A stretch of DNA of 64,000 bases from JADCRZ01 sp041751095 (GCA_041751095.1 JBGSYC010000181.1:62001-126000), one strand, 5' to 3'; positions 45,101 through 52,642 are shown, counted from the stretch's first letter. Made by a program: numbers and translations. Notes: generated by a model not told the origin, from the sequence alone.

Positions 45101-45369
45101 TGCAAACGTTTAATACGGACTTTGTAAAGCTCCGCAGCTTCATCCTGAATTACAACCTTCCGGTTAACCGGTTCAGATTTGCAAGGATTCAATCGGCTAC
45201 GATCGGGTTGGTATCCCGTAACCTCGCCATCCTCTACAGAGACAAAGAAGTTAAGGAAGCTGGCCTTGATCCGGAAATGCAGCAAACAGTGGCTAATGCA
45301 ACCGGTACGGCAGGTGCCGGTGAGCCAAGAACAAGAACCATTGGTGTAAACCTGAATGTTATATTTTAA
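42106..45369 (+). CDS. SusC/RagA family TonB-linked outer-membrane transporter, copy 2
   Basis: The product is 1087 residues. The signal peptide is at about residues 35-62 (INPFLVAPQKIAIVFIFICT), so translation may start at 42208 instead of 42106. Next come the carboxypeptidase-regulatory-like domain (SGQVTGANGETLPGVSIILK, TFVGHDTKEVQVKNETVINV), the plug (VVIRGHGSFNSNQQPLYVVN, INPDDIESITVLKSGAAAAL) and the barrel ending TIGVNLNVIF. It opens the second transport-catabolic set, with SusD 15 bases downstream. Its sequence differs clearly from the minus-strand SusC, so the two likely bind related but different ligands. Confidence 0.95.
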   Translation: MHFYPSFIFHKLLSTKRSFEKIPGHLLWLSDVKFMINPFLVAPQKIAIVFIFICTFFHQPAFATPPGNLPDKVVSGQVTGANGETLPGVSIILKGTSIGATTDATGRFSISVPDNGTLVFTFVGHDTKEVQVKNETVINVKMDPAGTNLTDVVVTAFGISRERKGLVYSVTTVKGSEFTEARETNIANALTGKIAGVDATQVASGPGGSSRVVIRGHGSFNSNQQPLYVVNGLPINSNNSGALTNTIGLNVDRGDGISSINPDDIESITVLKSGAAAALYGSQAANGVILITTKSGKAQKGIGVEVTSNLVYGTPSTFPNFQTVYGSGNDGVKPATQAAALSAGRLSYGARADGSPVIQFDGVVRPYSIVGAKQNIKNFYRPSKDWVNTIAFSGGTNALNFRLSVSDLRSDAQTPNSSFERKTSNLSLRSNLGKNDLITLESTLQYNIENGKNRPGVGYAELNSSWATYLIGSTVDIRSLAPGYDAAGNEVQWNPVPAAPNPYFVINKTGNSDERRRFIGSGSAKVNILKNLFIKGAVAHDFSFLSLMDFVPMGTAFTPKGYMNTSQRHDTRTNLNAILNYNTAFLTDFNVNAFVGANRERLHNLSNYLGGIDFIIPNFISYTNLATLNPSTTARPYRSEIRSGTNSVFGSVDVNYKGIAYLSVTGRQDWFSTLNRGNNSIFYPSVGTGLVLSDAIAMPAAINYLKLRASWAQVGSSTVDPETINRIYTFTPGGFNGIPVQVAPNTLQNPDIRPLTVTTTEGGFEVQLFGNRLSVDATYYSRVTTNDILQPAISPTSGFVAGNQNVGKITNKGIELLFSGTPLRQANFSWNVSYNFAYNQSKIVELAPGITNLTIGTGISSAVSIVNAVGLPYGSVLGWRMRKDANGVQVYNKTSGYEDRYQDYLGVANPPYTMGLTNTFRYKNFSLNVLLDAKFGAVAFNNMWVYAMRFGLTKNTLPGRETGVQLEGVDQTGAKFSRLWPVVDLDTYYNNRGVNYSELQTFNTDFVKLRSFILNYNLPVNRFRFARIQSATIGLVSRNLAILYRDKEVKEAGLDPEMQQTVANATGTAGAGEPRTRTIGVNLNVIF

Positions 45370-45384
45370 AACCTGATTAAGAAC

Positions 45385-46938
45385 ATGAGAAAGAAATTAT
45401 CTATAATACCAGCTGCAGTTGTTGCACTCATCGCGATATCGCTGTCGTGCAATAAAACCAGCCTTACAGATCTTAACCTTCCATTGAATTCCGTAAACTA
45501 TCCAATCCCGGCTAACATCTTTACGGGTGCTCTGCTGAACACACCAAGGGATAACTATTCTGTACTTGCCCAGGGCATGCAGTATTTTTCAACCTACAAG
45601 GAAGTACCCGCGATTGGAGATAAATTTTACAGCTTCAACGGTACAGTGGCCGACTTTGGAATATATACCGGACAGCTAAATCTTCTGTATCAGCTCTGGA
45701 CCGCAATACAGGCGCCCGAGCTGGTTAATCAAAGAGCCATGGTTCGTATACTGCGCGTGTATACATACCACCAGCTTACGGATGTTGCCGGCGATATACC
45801 ATATTTTGATGCTGTAAAAGGTGAAGCAGGCAACGTTTCCCCGAAATACGATGCCCAAAAAGATATTTACCTGGATATGTTTAAAGAGCTGGACGAATCG
45901 GCGGCATCTTTTGACGCTTCCAAACCCACATTTGGTGCAGCTGACCTGTTTTACAGAGGCGACGTGACCAAATGGAAAAAATTTGCTTATACGCTGATGC
46001 TGCGCTTAGGGATGCGCCTGACAAAAGTTGACGCGGTGCTGGCAAGAACATGGGTTCAAAAGGCTATAGCCGGCGGAGTAATTTCCACCGATGCCGATAT
46101 TGCGAAAATTTCCTATGCCAACGTAAGCGGTGGCATGAACCTGAAAGTAAGAAACTCCCTGTTGAACGGAAATTATTTAAATCCGCAGGATGTTGATAAC
46201 GTGGAAGGAGGTAAATACGCGGCTACATTCATTGATTATCTTAAACGGACAAACGATCCGCGGTTACCAGTTATTTCCGTTGTTTGGGTGAGACCTCCGG
46301 GAGCAACTTCATACGTCCCTGATAATAACCCTGCCATTCAAAAAGGCATGGTAAGCGGAAGCCTGAATACAAGGCCTACGGATTTTAATATTTATTCCGA
46401 ACCGTCTCCACTTGTACTGAACGTTGCAGCGCCTATCATTATAATGGGCCCTGCCGAAGCTTATCTTCTTTTGGCTGAAGCTGCGCTGCGTGGGTGGTAT
46501 ACCGGTACTTCGGCCAAAACAGCATATGAAAATGGCGTAAGGGCCGGGATGACGCAGTGGGCGCAATATCCGGCCGTAGCTCCCGTCTCAAATGTTATTA
46601 CTACGGCTCAGATAGATGCTTATATAGCAGCAAATCCGTACCCGGCCGCGGGCACTTTCGAGCAGCAATTCCGGCAGATTTCAGAGCAGAAGTGGGTCTC
46701 TATGTTTGGCGACGACTTTGAAGTTTATGCAAATTGGAGAAGAACCGGCTATCCTATACTAACCCGTGTTAATTACCCGGGAAATGTAACAGGCGGTCAG
46801 ATGTTCCGACGTTTCTCTATTCCCATTACAGAAAACCTCACTAACAAGGCCAATTACCAGGAAGCATTAAAACGCCAGGGATTTTCCGAATCAACAGCGG
46901 ATAATTTATTGACCAGGGTTTGGTGGGACAGACCGTGA
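45385..46938 (+). CDS. SusD/RagB family surface lipoprotein, copy 2
   Basis: The product is 517 residues with a lipoprotein signal ending in ISLSC. Helical blocks (QLTDVAGDIPYFDAVKGEAG, WKKFAYTLMLRLGMRLTKVD) and the C-terminal QFRQISEQKWVSMFGDDFE are the SusD-like type 2 family. It caps the SusC barrel encoded 15 bases upstream. Between its stop and the next gene lie heptad arrays and about 195 bases. Confidence 0.92.
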   Translation: MRKKLSIIPAAVVALIAISLSCNKTSLTDLNLPLNSVNYPIPANIFTGALLNTPRDNYSVLAQGMQYFSTYKEVPAIGDKFYSFNGTVADFGIYTGQLNLLYQLWTAIQAPELVNQRAMVRILRVYTYHQLTDVAGDIPYFDAVKGEAGNVSPKYDAQKDIYLDMFKELDESAASFDASKPTFGAADLFYRGDVTKWKKFAYTLMLRLGMRLTKVDAVLARTWVQKAIAGGVISTDADIAKISYANVSGGMNLKVRNSLLNGNYLNPQDVDNVEGGKYAATFIDYLKRTNDPRLPVISVVWVRPPGATSYVPDNNPAIQKGMVSGSLNTRPTDFNIYSEPSPLVLNVAAPIIIMGPAEAYLLLAEAALRGWYTGTSAKTAYENGVRAGMTQWAQYPAVAPVSNVITTAQIDAYIAANPYPAAGTFEQQFRQISEQKWVSMFGDDFEVYANWRRTGYPILTRVNYPGNVTGGQMFRRFSIPITENLTNKANYQEALKRQGFSESTADNLLTRVWWDRP

Positions 46939-46943
46939 AGAGG

Positions 46944-46964
46944 TATGAGGTATGGGGTATGGGG
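46944..46964. repeat. Heptad array (TATGAGG / TATGGGG), inverted relative to 47075
   Basis: Units TATGAGG, TATGGGG and TATGGGG follow the SusD stop codon within eight bases. A second run, GCTTTCA, GCTATGG, GCTATCA, GAAATCA, GAGATGC, lies at 46976-47010. The first set is the reverse complement of the CATACCT/CATACCC words at 47075-47123, so the RNA can fold across the intergenic region. Confidence 0.65.
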
Positions 46965-47074
46965 AGGAAGCAGGAGCTTTCAGCTATGGGCTATCAGAAA
47001 TCAGAGATGCAGGTAATACCAACTTTGATCAATCGCTGTTTCCGGTGATCATTCGCGAAAGCGGATTAATGCTT

Positions 47075-47123
47075 CACACCCCATACCTCATACCTCATAC
47101 CCCATACCTCATACCTCAAAAAA
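47075..47123. repeat. Heptad array (CATACCT / CATACCC), seven units
   Basis: Units CACACCC, CATACCT, CATACCT, CATACCC, CATACCT, CATACCT and CAAAAAA are in perfect register and end 11 bases before the ATG of PLP enzyme copy 2, thus in its leader. Confidence 0.75.
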
Positions 47124-47134
47124 ACACGACAATT

Positions 47135-48340
47135 ATGAAACGCCGAGACCTGATTAAATTTTTTTCCACTGTTCCGGTAATAGGAGCAATGCTTCCTTTT
47201 CAAGCTGTAGCTGCCAATCTTAAAAAAAGAAAACGTGACTTAATAAAGGAATTGGGGCTGCGTACCTTTATCAACGCGGCGGGCACATACACAACCATGA
47301 CAGCATCTTTAATGCACGAGGAAGTTATGGATGCAATCAACAGCGCTTCTAAAGAATTCATTATGCTCGATGAGGTACAGGATAAAGTAGGGGAAAAGAT
47401 CGCTGCTTTGTGTCATGCGGAAGCTGCAACCGTAACATCAGGCTGCTGGTCTGCTCTCGTACTTGGGACAGCCGGAGTGCTTACCGGTATGGACCAGAAA
47501 AAAGTAGCCATGCTGCCTAACGTGGAAAGTTTTGAGAAGAATGAGGTGATCGTACAGAAAGGGCATAATCACGGTTATATTCATGCGCTTACCAATACCG
47601 GCATTAAACCTGTTGTAGTGGAAACGCCTGAGGAGCTCGAAAAAGCGGTCAATCCAAAAACCGCCCTGATGTATTTTCTCAATGAAAGTTCGCCTCTGGG
47701 CAACATTCAGCATGCCGAATGGCTTGCAGTAGCAAAGAAGAATAATATTCCGACACTTATCGATATTGCCGCGGATGTTCCTCCGGTGGAAAACCTTTGG
47801 AAGTACAATGAAATGGGCTTCGACCTGATCTGTGTTTCAGGTGGGAAAGCGCTTCGCGGACCACAAAGCGCCGGTCTGCTCTATGGCAAAAAAGAGCTTA
47901 TCGCTGCAGCGCGCCTTAGCGCGCCCCCACGCGGAGGTAATATCGGAAGGGGAATGAAAGTTAATAAAGAAGAGATTTTAGGCATGTACGCGGCGCTGGA
48001 CAAGTATGTACGCCAGGACCATGATAAAGAATGGAAGATGTGGGAAGACCAGATCGCCGTTATAGAAAACGCTGCAAAGAAAATCAACGGTGTAACCACA
48101 AAGGTTACCGTTCCACCCATCGCCAACCACACACCAGCCTTACAGATTTCCTGGGATACAAACATGGTAAAAACAACACGAAAAGATGTACAGGATAAAT
48201 TGCGCAATGGCAATCCCTCCATTGAGGTGATAGGCACTGCAGACAATGCAATCAACATTACTGTGTTTATGCTCAAACCCGGGCAGGAAAAAATTGTAGC
48301 GGCCAGGATCGGGGAAGAGCTGACAGGAGCATCTGTATGA
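47135..48340 (+). CDS. Exported SelA/DgaE-like PLP-dependent enzyme, copy 2
   Basis: The product is 401 residues from ATG at 47135, chosen because MKRRDLIKFFSTVPVIGAML is a twin-arginine-like signal; the frame is open further upstream only through repeat DNA. It shares with copy 1 the blocks KELGLRTFINAAGTYTTMTA, TLIDIAADVPPVENLW and K238 in SGGKALRGPQSAGLL, and the later block GRGMKVNKEEILGMYAALDK. Differences in the substrate region (for example HNHGYIHA where copy 1 has SHRYLFDQ) suggest different substrates. It is followed directly by amidohydrolase copy 2. The predicted role is ammonia elimination from an amino acid or amino-sugar acid outside the cytoplasm. Confidence 0.82.
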   Translation: MKRRDLIKFFSTVPVIGAMLPFQAVAANLKKRKRDLIKELGLRTFINAAGTYTTMTASLMHEEVMDAINSASKEFIMLDEVQDKVGEKIAALCHAEAATVTSGCWSALVLGTAGVLTGMDQKKVAMLPNVESFEKNEVIVQKGHNHGYIHALTNTGIKPVVVETPEELEKAVNPKTALMYFLNESSPLGNIQHAEWLAVAKKNNIPTLIDIAADVPPVENLWKYNEMGFDLICVSGGKALRGPQSAGLLYGKKELIAAARLSAPPRGGNIGRGMKVNKEEILGMYAALDKYVRQDHDKEWKMWEDQIAVIENAAKKINGVTTKVTVPPIANHTPALQISWDTNMVKTTRKDVQDKLRNGNPSIEVIGTADNAINITVFMLKPGQEKIVAARIGEELTGASV

Positions 48341-48399
48341 TCAACAAATTTAATTGTAAAAAAACTTACACCCGGATTTCGAAGGGCTCCATATATGAA

Positions 48400-49665
48400 A
48401 TGCACACTATGAGAAACTCATCCCGTTTATTTATAATTTTTCTTCTATCCCTCGGGTTTACTAACGTTTACACTCAAACGTACACTATTGTTATCAAAGG
48501 CGGACATGTCATTGACCCGAAAAACAGCATAGACGGCATGATGGATATTGCGGTTAATGATGGCAGGATCGTTAAAATTGATAAAAGCATAGACCCGAAA
48601 CAAGGGAGGCAGGTAGTTAACGCGCAGGGAATGTATGTAACGCCGGGGCTCATTGATATGCATCAACATGTTTTTGCAGGAACAGCACCCGATCATTACC
48701 TCAGCAATGGTTCAGAAGCGCTTCCCCCCGATGGCTTTAGCTTCCGTGTTGGCATTACCACCGTTGTAGATTGCGGGGGAGCCGGGTGGAAATCTTTTCC
48801 CGAGCTTAAGAAAAACATTATCGACAAGTCGAAAACCCGGGTATTGTCGTTTTTAAATATCGTGGGTGAAGGCATGAGGGGTGGCGTTTATGAGCAGGAT
48901 GCAAACGATATGGATGCAAAAATGACGGCCAGTGCCGCAACAAGATACCGTGATTACGTTGTGGGATTTAAGGTAGCGCACTATGAAGCTGCTGAATGGA
49001 TAGCGGTTGACAAGGCAGTCGAGGCAGGGAAGATGGCCAATTTGCCCGTGATAGTTGATTTTGGCGGTGATGATACTCATCCACCGCTCTCTATCCAGGA
49101 ACTGTTCTTTCAACATCTCAGGCCGGGAGATATATATACGCACACCTTTACTGAACTATCCAGGCGCGATCCGATCGTTGATTTTAAAACGAGGCAGCTA
49201 AAGCCTTTTGTTGTGGAAGCGCAGAAAAGGGGAATCATTTTCGACGTCGGTTATGGTGGAGGAAGCTTTGATTTCAGACAGGCATTGCCTGCCACCAAAA
49301 GCGGCTTTTTCCCGAATACCATAAGCACCGATTTGCATACGGGGAGTATGAACGGGGCTATGAAAGACATGCTTAACGTGATGTCCACCTTCCTTGCTTT
49401 AGGGATGAATGTTCAGGACGTCATCAAGGCAGGTACGTGGGCCCCTGCGCAGGCGATAAAGCGCGAAGAATTGGGTCACCTTTCTGTTGGGGCGGTTGCC
49501 GATGTGGCCATTTTACAGATGCGTCAGGGTGATTTCGGGCTATGGGATCGTGCCGGGTATAAACTCAACGCCCAACAAAAATTTGAATGCCAGATGACGA
49601 TCAGGGGAGGCGCTATTGTATATGACCTTAACGGGATAGCCACGCCTGTAGTAGTGTTACAATGA
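48400..49665 (+). CDS. Secreted metal-dependent amidohydrolase/deacetylase, copy 2
   Basis: The product is about 421 residues. The start at 48400 (or 48409) leads into MRNSSRLFIIFLLSLGFTNV, a Sec signal; an open frame from 48337 would add an unlikely polar leader. Metal-site blocks match copy 1: DMHQHVFAG (HxH), VGFKVAHYEAAEW (candidate carboxylated Lys), DIYTHTFTELS and NTISTDLHTGSM (Asp). One difference is HQH in place of HSH. It lies 60 bases after PLP enzyme copy 2, repeating the lyase-amidohydrolase order of copy 1. Confidence 0.82.
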   Translation: MHTMRNSSRLFIIFLLSLGFTNVYTQTYTIVIKGGHVIDPKNSIDGMMDIAVNDGRIVKIDKSIDPKQGRQVVNAQGMYVTPGLIDMHQHVFAGTAPDHYLSNGSEALPPDGFSFRVGITTVVDCGGAGWKSFPELKKNIIDKSKTRVLSFLNIVGEGMRGGVYEQDANDMDAKMTASAATRYRDYVVGFKVAHYEAAEWIAVDKAVEAGKMANLPVIVDFGGDDTHPPLSIQELFFQHLRPGDIYTHTFTELSRRDPIVDFKTRQLKPFVVEAQKRGIIFDVGYGGGSFDFRQALPATKSGFFPNTISTDLHTGSMNGAMKDMLNVMSTFLALGMNVQDVIKAGTWAPAQAIKREELGHLSVGAVADVAILQMRQGDFGLWDRAGYKLNAQQKFECQMTIRGGAIVYDLNGIATPVVVLQ

Positions 49666-49785
49666 GCGGTTGTAAATTACCCATTGCAGAAAGCCATAGC
49701 CGGGTACACGTTTTCTAATTGTTAACCCGGGTAATTCCTTTCCTGTTTATTTTAGATTCCTTCTGCACAATGCGCATTTCCGGCA

Positions 49786-49883
49786 GCTCATACCTGATTG
49801 CTGATTGCTGATAGCTGATAGCTGATTGCTGATAGCTGATAGCCGATTGCTGATAGCTCACAGCCGAATCGCCCATTGCCAAA
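49786..49883. repeat. Heptad-periodic array (GCTGATA / GCTGATT), about 13 units
   Basis: In register from 49786: GCTCATA, CCTGATT, GCTGATT, GCTGATA, GCTGATA, GCTGATT, GCTGATA, GCTGATA, GCCGATT, GCTGATA, GCTCACA, GCCGAAT, CGCCCAT, TGCCAAA. This is the longest array in the window. It lies between amidohydrolase copy 2 and the CBM9-like gene, in the leader of the latter. Confidence 0.85.
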
Positions 49884-49943
49884 TCAACGAATTACAATTA
49901 ATTAACTAATTTTCCGGCAAATGAATCCTGCTAAGAAATATTT

Positions 49944-50705
49944 ATGAAGATTGCAACACTACTGCCTGCTTTATTCGGATGTATTATCCTCGGTTATTCT
50001 TCTGCCCGGGCTCAGCCTGGAATGAACAATAACATCGTTACACAGGCTAAAAATAATGGCGCCCTTTCCCTGGTTGTGAAAAGATGCCGCGATTTTAATT
50101 TTACACGCAATGAAGAGAGCGCTGAATGGAATAAAACAGCATGGAACTTATTGTCGAAACTTGACACGGGCGGCCGGAATTATGAGAGTAAATTTAAAAT
50201 TCTATATTCCGGCACAGGTATATATTTACTTTTTAGTGGAGAAGATAGTATTATAACCACAAAATTCGACAGGGATTTTGAGAACCTGTTTCTGGGTGAC
50301 GTGTTTGAAGTTTTTTTCCATCCGGAACCGAAAACTCCGTTGTATCTTGAATACGAGATCAACCAGTTAAATAAGGAGCTTGTTCTGATCATTCCAAATT
50401 TAAAAGGCAACTACGGCTGGGTTCCCTGGCATTACGAAAATGAAAGGCGGATCAGGAAAAAGGTGACGCTTACCGGTGGTAAGATGGCGTTCAACAGCCG
50501 TATAAATTCGTGGACGGCAGCATTGTTTTTCCCTTTTGATATCTTTAAACCGCTGGAAAATGTTCCACCGGCGAGCGGAACCGTATGGAACGCAAACTTT
50601 TACAGGCTTGACTACGATAGCGGCAAAGCGATAAAATGGGCGTGGTCGCCAATTAGGAGGTCGTTCCATGAATTTAAAAAATTTGGGCAGATAACATTCG
50701 AATAA
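49944..50705 (+). CDS. Secreted carbohydrate-binding family 9-like protein
   Basis: The product is 253 residues with a Sec signal (KIATLLPALFGCIILGYSSA). The blocks FKILYSGTGIYLLFSGEDSI, GDVFEVFFHPEPKTPLYLEY and EINQLNKELVLIIP are characteristic of the CBM9-like family found beside sugar-acid and uronate utilisation genes in Bacteroidota. It would bind a sugar or sugar acid in the periplasm or at the outer membrane. No catalytic residues are evident. Its presence argues that the ligand of this locus is carbohydrate-derived. It sits 22 bases before the transporter gene. Confidence 0.8.
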   Translation: MKIATLLPALFGCIILGYSSARAQPGMNNNIVTQAKNNGALSLVVKRCRDFNFTRNEESAEWNKTAWNLLSKLDTGGRNYESKFKILYSGTGIYLLFSGEDSIITTKFDRDFENLFLGDVFEVFFHPEPKTPLYLEYEINQLNKELVLIIPNLKGNYGWVPWHYENERRIRKKVTLTGGKMAFNSRINSWTAALFFPFDIFKPLENVPPASGTVWNANFYRLDYDSGKAIKWAWSPIRRSFHEFKKFGQITFE

Positions 50706-50727
50706 TAATAATCTAATCCAGGATAAT

Positions 50728-52044
50728 ATGGTTACAACACTTGCCAAATCGCGTTGGTACCGGCTGATACCAGTGGCTTTTATAACATACAGCCTTGCTT
50801 ACCTCGATCGTGCAAATTTTGGATTTGGTTCAGCAAGCGGAATGGCGAAAGACCTGAATATCACCCCATCAATGTCTGCCCTGCTGCCATCATTGTTTTT
50901 CCTGGGGTATTTTTTTTTCCAGATACCCGGGGCCCTTTATGCAGCCCACAAAAGTGCAAAACGACTGATCTTCTGGTCTTTGATCCTTTGGGGAGGACTC
51001 GCCACCGCAACCGGAATGGTGAGTAATGTGCAGCTGCTGATCGTCATCCGGTTTATGCTTGGAGTTGTTGAAAGTGCGGTGATGCCTGCCATGCTGATCT
51101 TTTTGAGCAGGTGGTTTACAAAAAGCGAACGGTCGCGGGCGAACACTTTTTTAATTCTCGGCAACCCGGTTACCATTCTCTGGATGTCGATCGTATCCGG
51201 ATACTTAATAAATGCTGTGGGCTGGAGGTGGATGTTTATTATAGAAGGGATACCTGCAATCATCTGGGCTTTTTTCTGGTGGAACCTGGTAAATGACAAA
51301 CCTAAAGATGCAAAATGGCTAACTGAGTCTGAAAAAAATGACCTGGAGGAACAGCTTCAAAGTGAACAGCAGGGCATTAAACCCGTAAAAAATTATATGG
51401 AAGCCTTTAAGTCGAGGATCGTTGTCCTCCTGTGCCTGCAATATGCATTATGGAGTATCGGTGTATACGGTTTTGTGATGTGGCTTCCTTCGATCATCAA
51501 AGCAGCCCCTGACATGAATATCGTAAAGACGGGGTGGCTCTCTTCTGTTCCATATGTCTTTGCAGTTATTGGAATGTTAACCGCCTCATATTTTTCAGAC
51601 AAAACGCTAAACAGGAAAGCATTTGTCTGGCCATTCCTCCTCATCGGCGCCATTGCTTTTTATTGTTCCTATTTAATAGGGCCTGATCATTTCTGGCTTT
51701 CGTTCGTGTTGCTTGTTATAGCGGGGGCGTCCATGTACGCACCGTATGGGCCGTTCTTTGCCATTATTCCTGAAATTCTGCCGTCAAACGTTTCTGGCGG
51801 CGCGATGGCGTTGATCAACAGTCTGGGCGCGTTAGGTTCCTTTGTGGGAGCCTTCCTTGTGGGGTATTTAAATGAAAAAACGGGCGGGTTCGGAGCCTCG
51901 TATAATTTTATGGCCGGCTCTCTTTTACTTTCTGCTATATTGACGCTGATTGCAGTTAAAAGTTCAAATAAAACACGCAACCAGATGTCACTTGCAAAAG
52001 CCCCAGGCCGGGGCACGCAGGGTTATAAAGCGTCTGATGCCTGA
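50728..52044 (+). CDS. MFS transporter, anion:cation symporter (sugar-acid) type
   Basis: The product is 438 residues with twelve hydrophobic helices. N-terminal blocks FITYSLAYLDRANFGFGSAS and the loop RFMLGVVESAVMPAMLIFLS with WFTKSERSRAN are typical of the ACS family (glucarate, galactonate and hexuronate transporters). The second half has PYGPFFAIIPEILPSNVSGG. It would import a sugar acid or keto-acid product with protons across the inner membrane. Its position between a CBM9-like gene and a RidA gene in the second set fits uptake of the deaminated product. The substrate is inferred. Confidence 0.85.
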   Translation: MVTTLAKSRWYRLIPVAFITYSLAYLDRANFGFGSASGMAKDLNITPSMSALLPSLFFLGYFFFQIPGALYAAHKSAKRLIFWSLILWGGLATATGMVSNVQLLIVIRFMLGVVESAVMPAMLIFLSRWFTKSERSRANTFLILGNPVTILWMSIVSGYLINAVGWRWMFIIEGIPAIIWAFFWWNLVNDKPKDAKWLTESEKNDLEEQLQSEQQGIKPVKNYMEAFKSRIVVLLCLQYALWSIGVYGFVMWLPSIIKAAPDMNIVKTGWLSSVPYVFAVIGMLTASYFSDKTLNRKAFVWPFLLIGAIAFYCSYLIGPDHFWLSFVLLVIAGASMYAPYGPFFAIIPEILPSNVSGGAMALINSLGALGSFVGAFLVGYLNEKTGGFGASYNFMAGSLLLSAILTLIAVKSSNKTRNQMSLAKAPGRGTQGYKASDA

Positions 52045-52166
52045 AACTGCAAACCAGCATCCATTAATCATATATCTGGATAGCCCTAAACATTTTGTTT
52101 GGAAATCAATCGCAGACTACCAGGTAAAAGTGGAACATTTTACCAATTATATCAATACAATTAAAT

Positions 52167-52631
52167 ATGAAAACAGAAAGACGATCAGTATTAAAAAAGC
52201 TTTTTGCATCCATCGGCAGCGTTATTGGCGTAGGACTAATTGCAAGTGCAAAAACAAATCCAACCCCGGAAAAGAAAGTGGCTAACGTAACAAACTTTCA
52301 GGACGTTCCGTTATTTGCCGGTTCAACAACTTTGGGCAACCTGGTATTTATTGCTGGTAAAGGCGCCCATACAGCACCGTTTGAAATAAAAGCGCATACA
52401 GAGATTGTTCTTAAAGAACTCGAAAAGGAACTGATAAAAGCGGGTTCTTCCATGCAGAAGGTTTTAAAGGTGACCGTATTCCTTAACGACATTGCCGACT
52501 ATAAAGCGATGAATGAAGTATATAAAGGCAGGTTTGGTCCTAAGCCGCCCGTGCGCACAACCATCGCCGTTGCAAAGGGCGGCGTGCCGGGAGATTCGCT
52601 GGTTGAAATGGATTGCATAGCTTACCTGTAA
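52167..52631 (+). CDS. Exported RidA family protein, copy 2
   Basis: The product is 154 residues. The N-terminus KTERRSVLKKLFASIGSVIG is a twin-arginine-like signal. The mature part is a canonical RidA fold: FAGSTTLGNLVFIAGKGA, KVTVFLNDIADYKAMNEVYK, and PVRTTIAVAKGG with the conserved arginine and the closing EMDCIAYL. It would hydrolyse imines or enamines formed by PLP enzymes. Together with copy 1 and the exported PLP enzymes it suggests imine chemistry outside the cytoplasm. It ends the second set. Confidence 0.85.
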   Translation: MKTERRSVLKKLFASIGSVIGVGLIASAKTNPTPEKKVANVTNFQDVPLFAGSTTLGNLVFIAGKGAHTAPFEIKAHTEIVLKELEKELIKAGSSMQKVLKVTVFLNDIADYKAMNEVYKGRFGPKPPVRTTIAVAKGGVPGDSLVEMDCIAYL

Positions 52632-52642
52632 TGCGGTTCGCG

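Noticed and set aside
49786..49883. CRISPR array
   Set aside because: Units are 7 bases in register without spacers, and no cas gene is present.
31010..52631. Classical polysaccharide utilisation locus
   Set aside because: Two SusCD pairs are present but there is no glycoside hydrolase, polysaccharide lyase or sulfatase; the enzymes act on amides, esters and amino groups.
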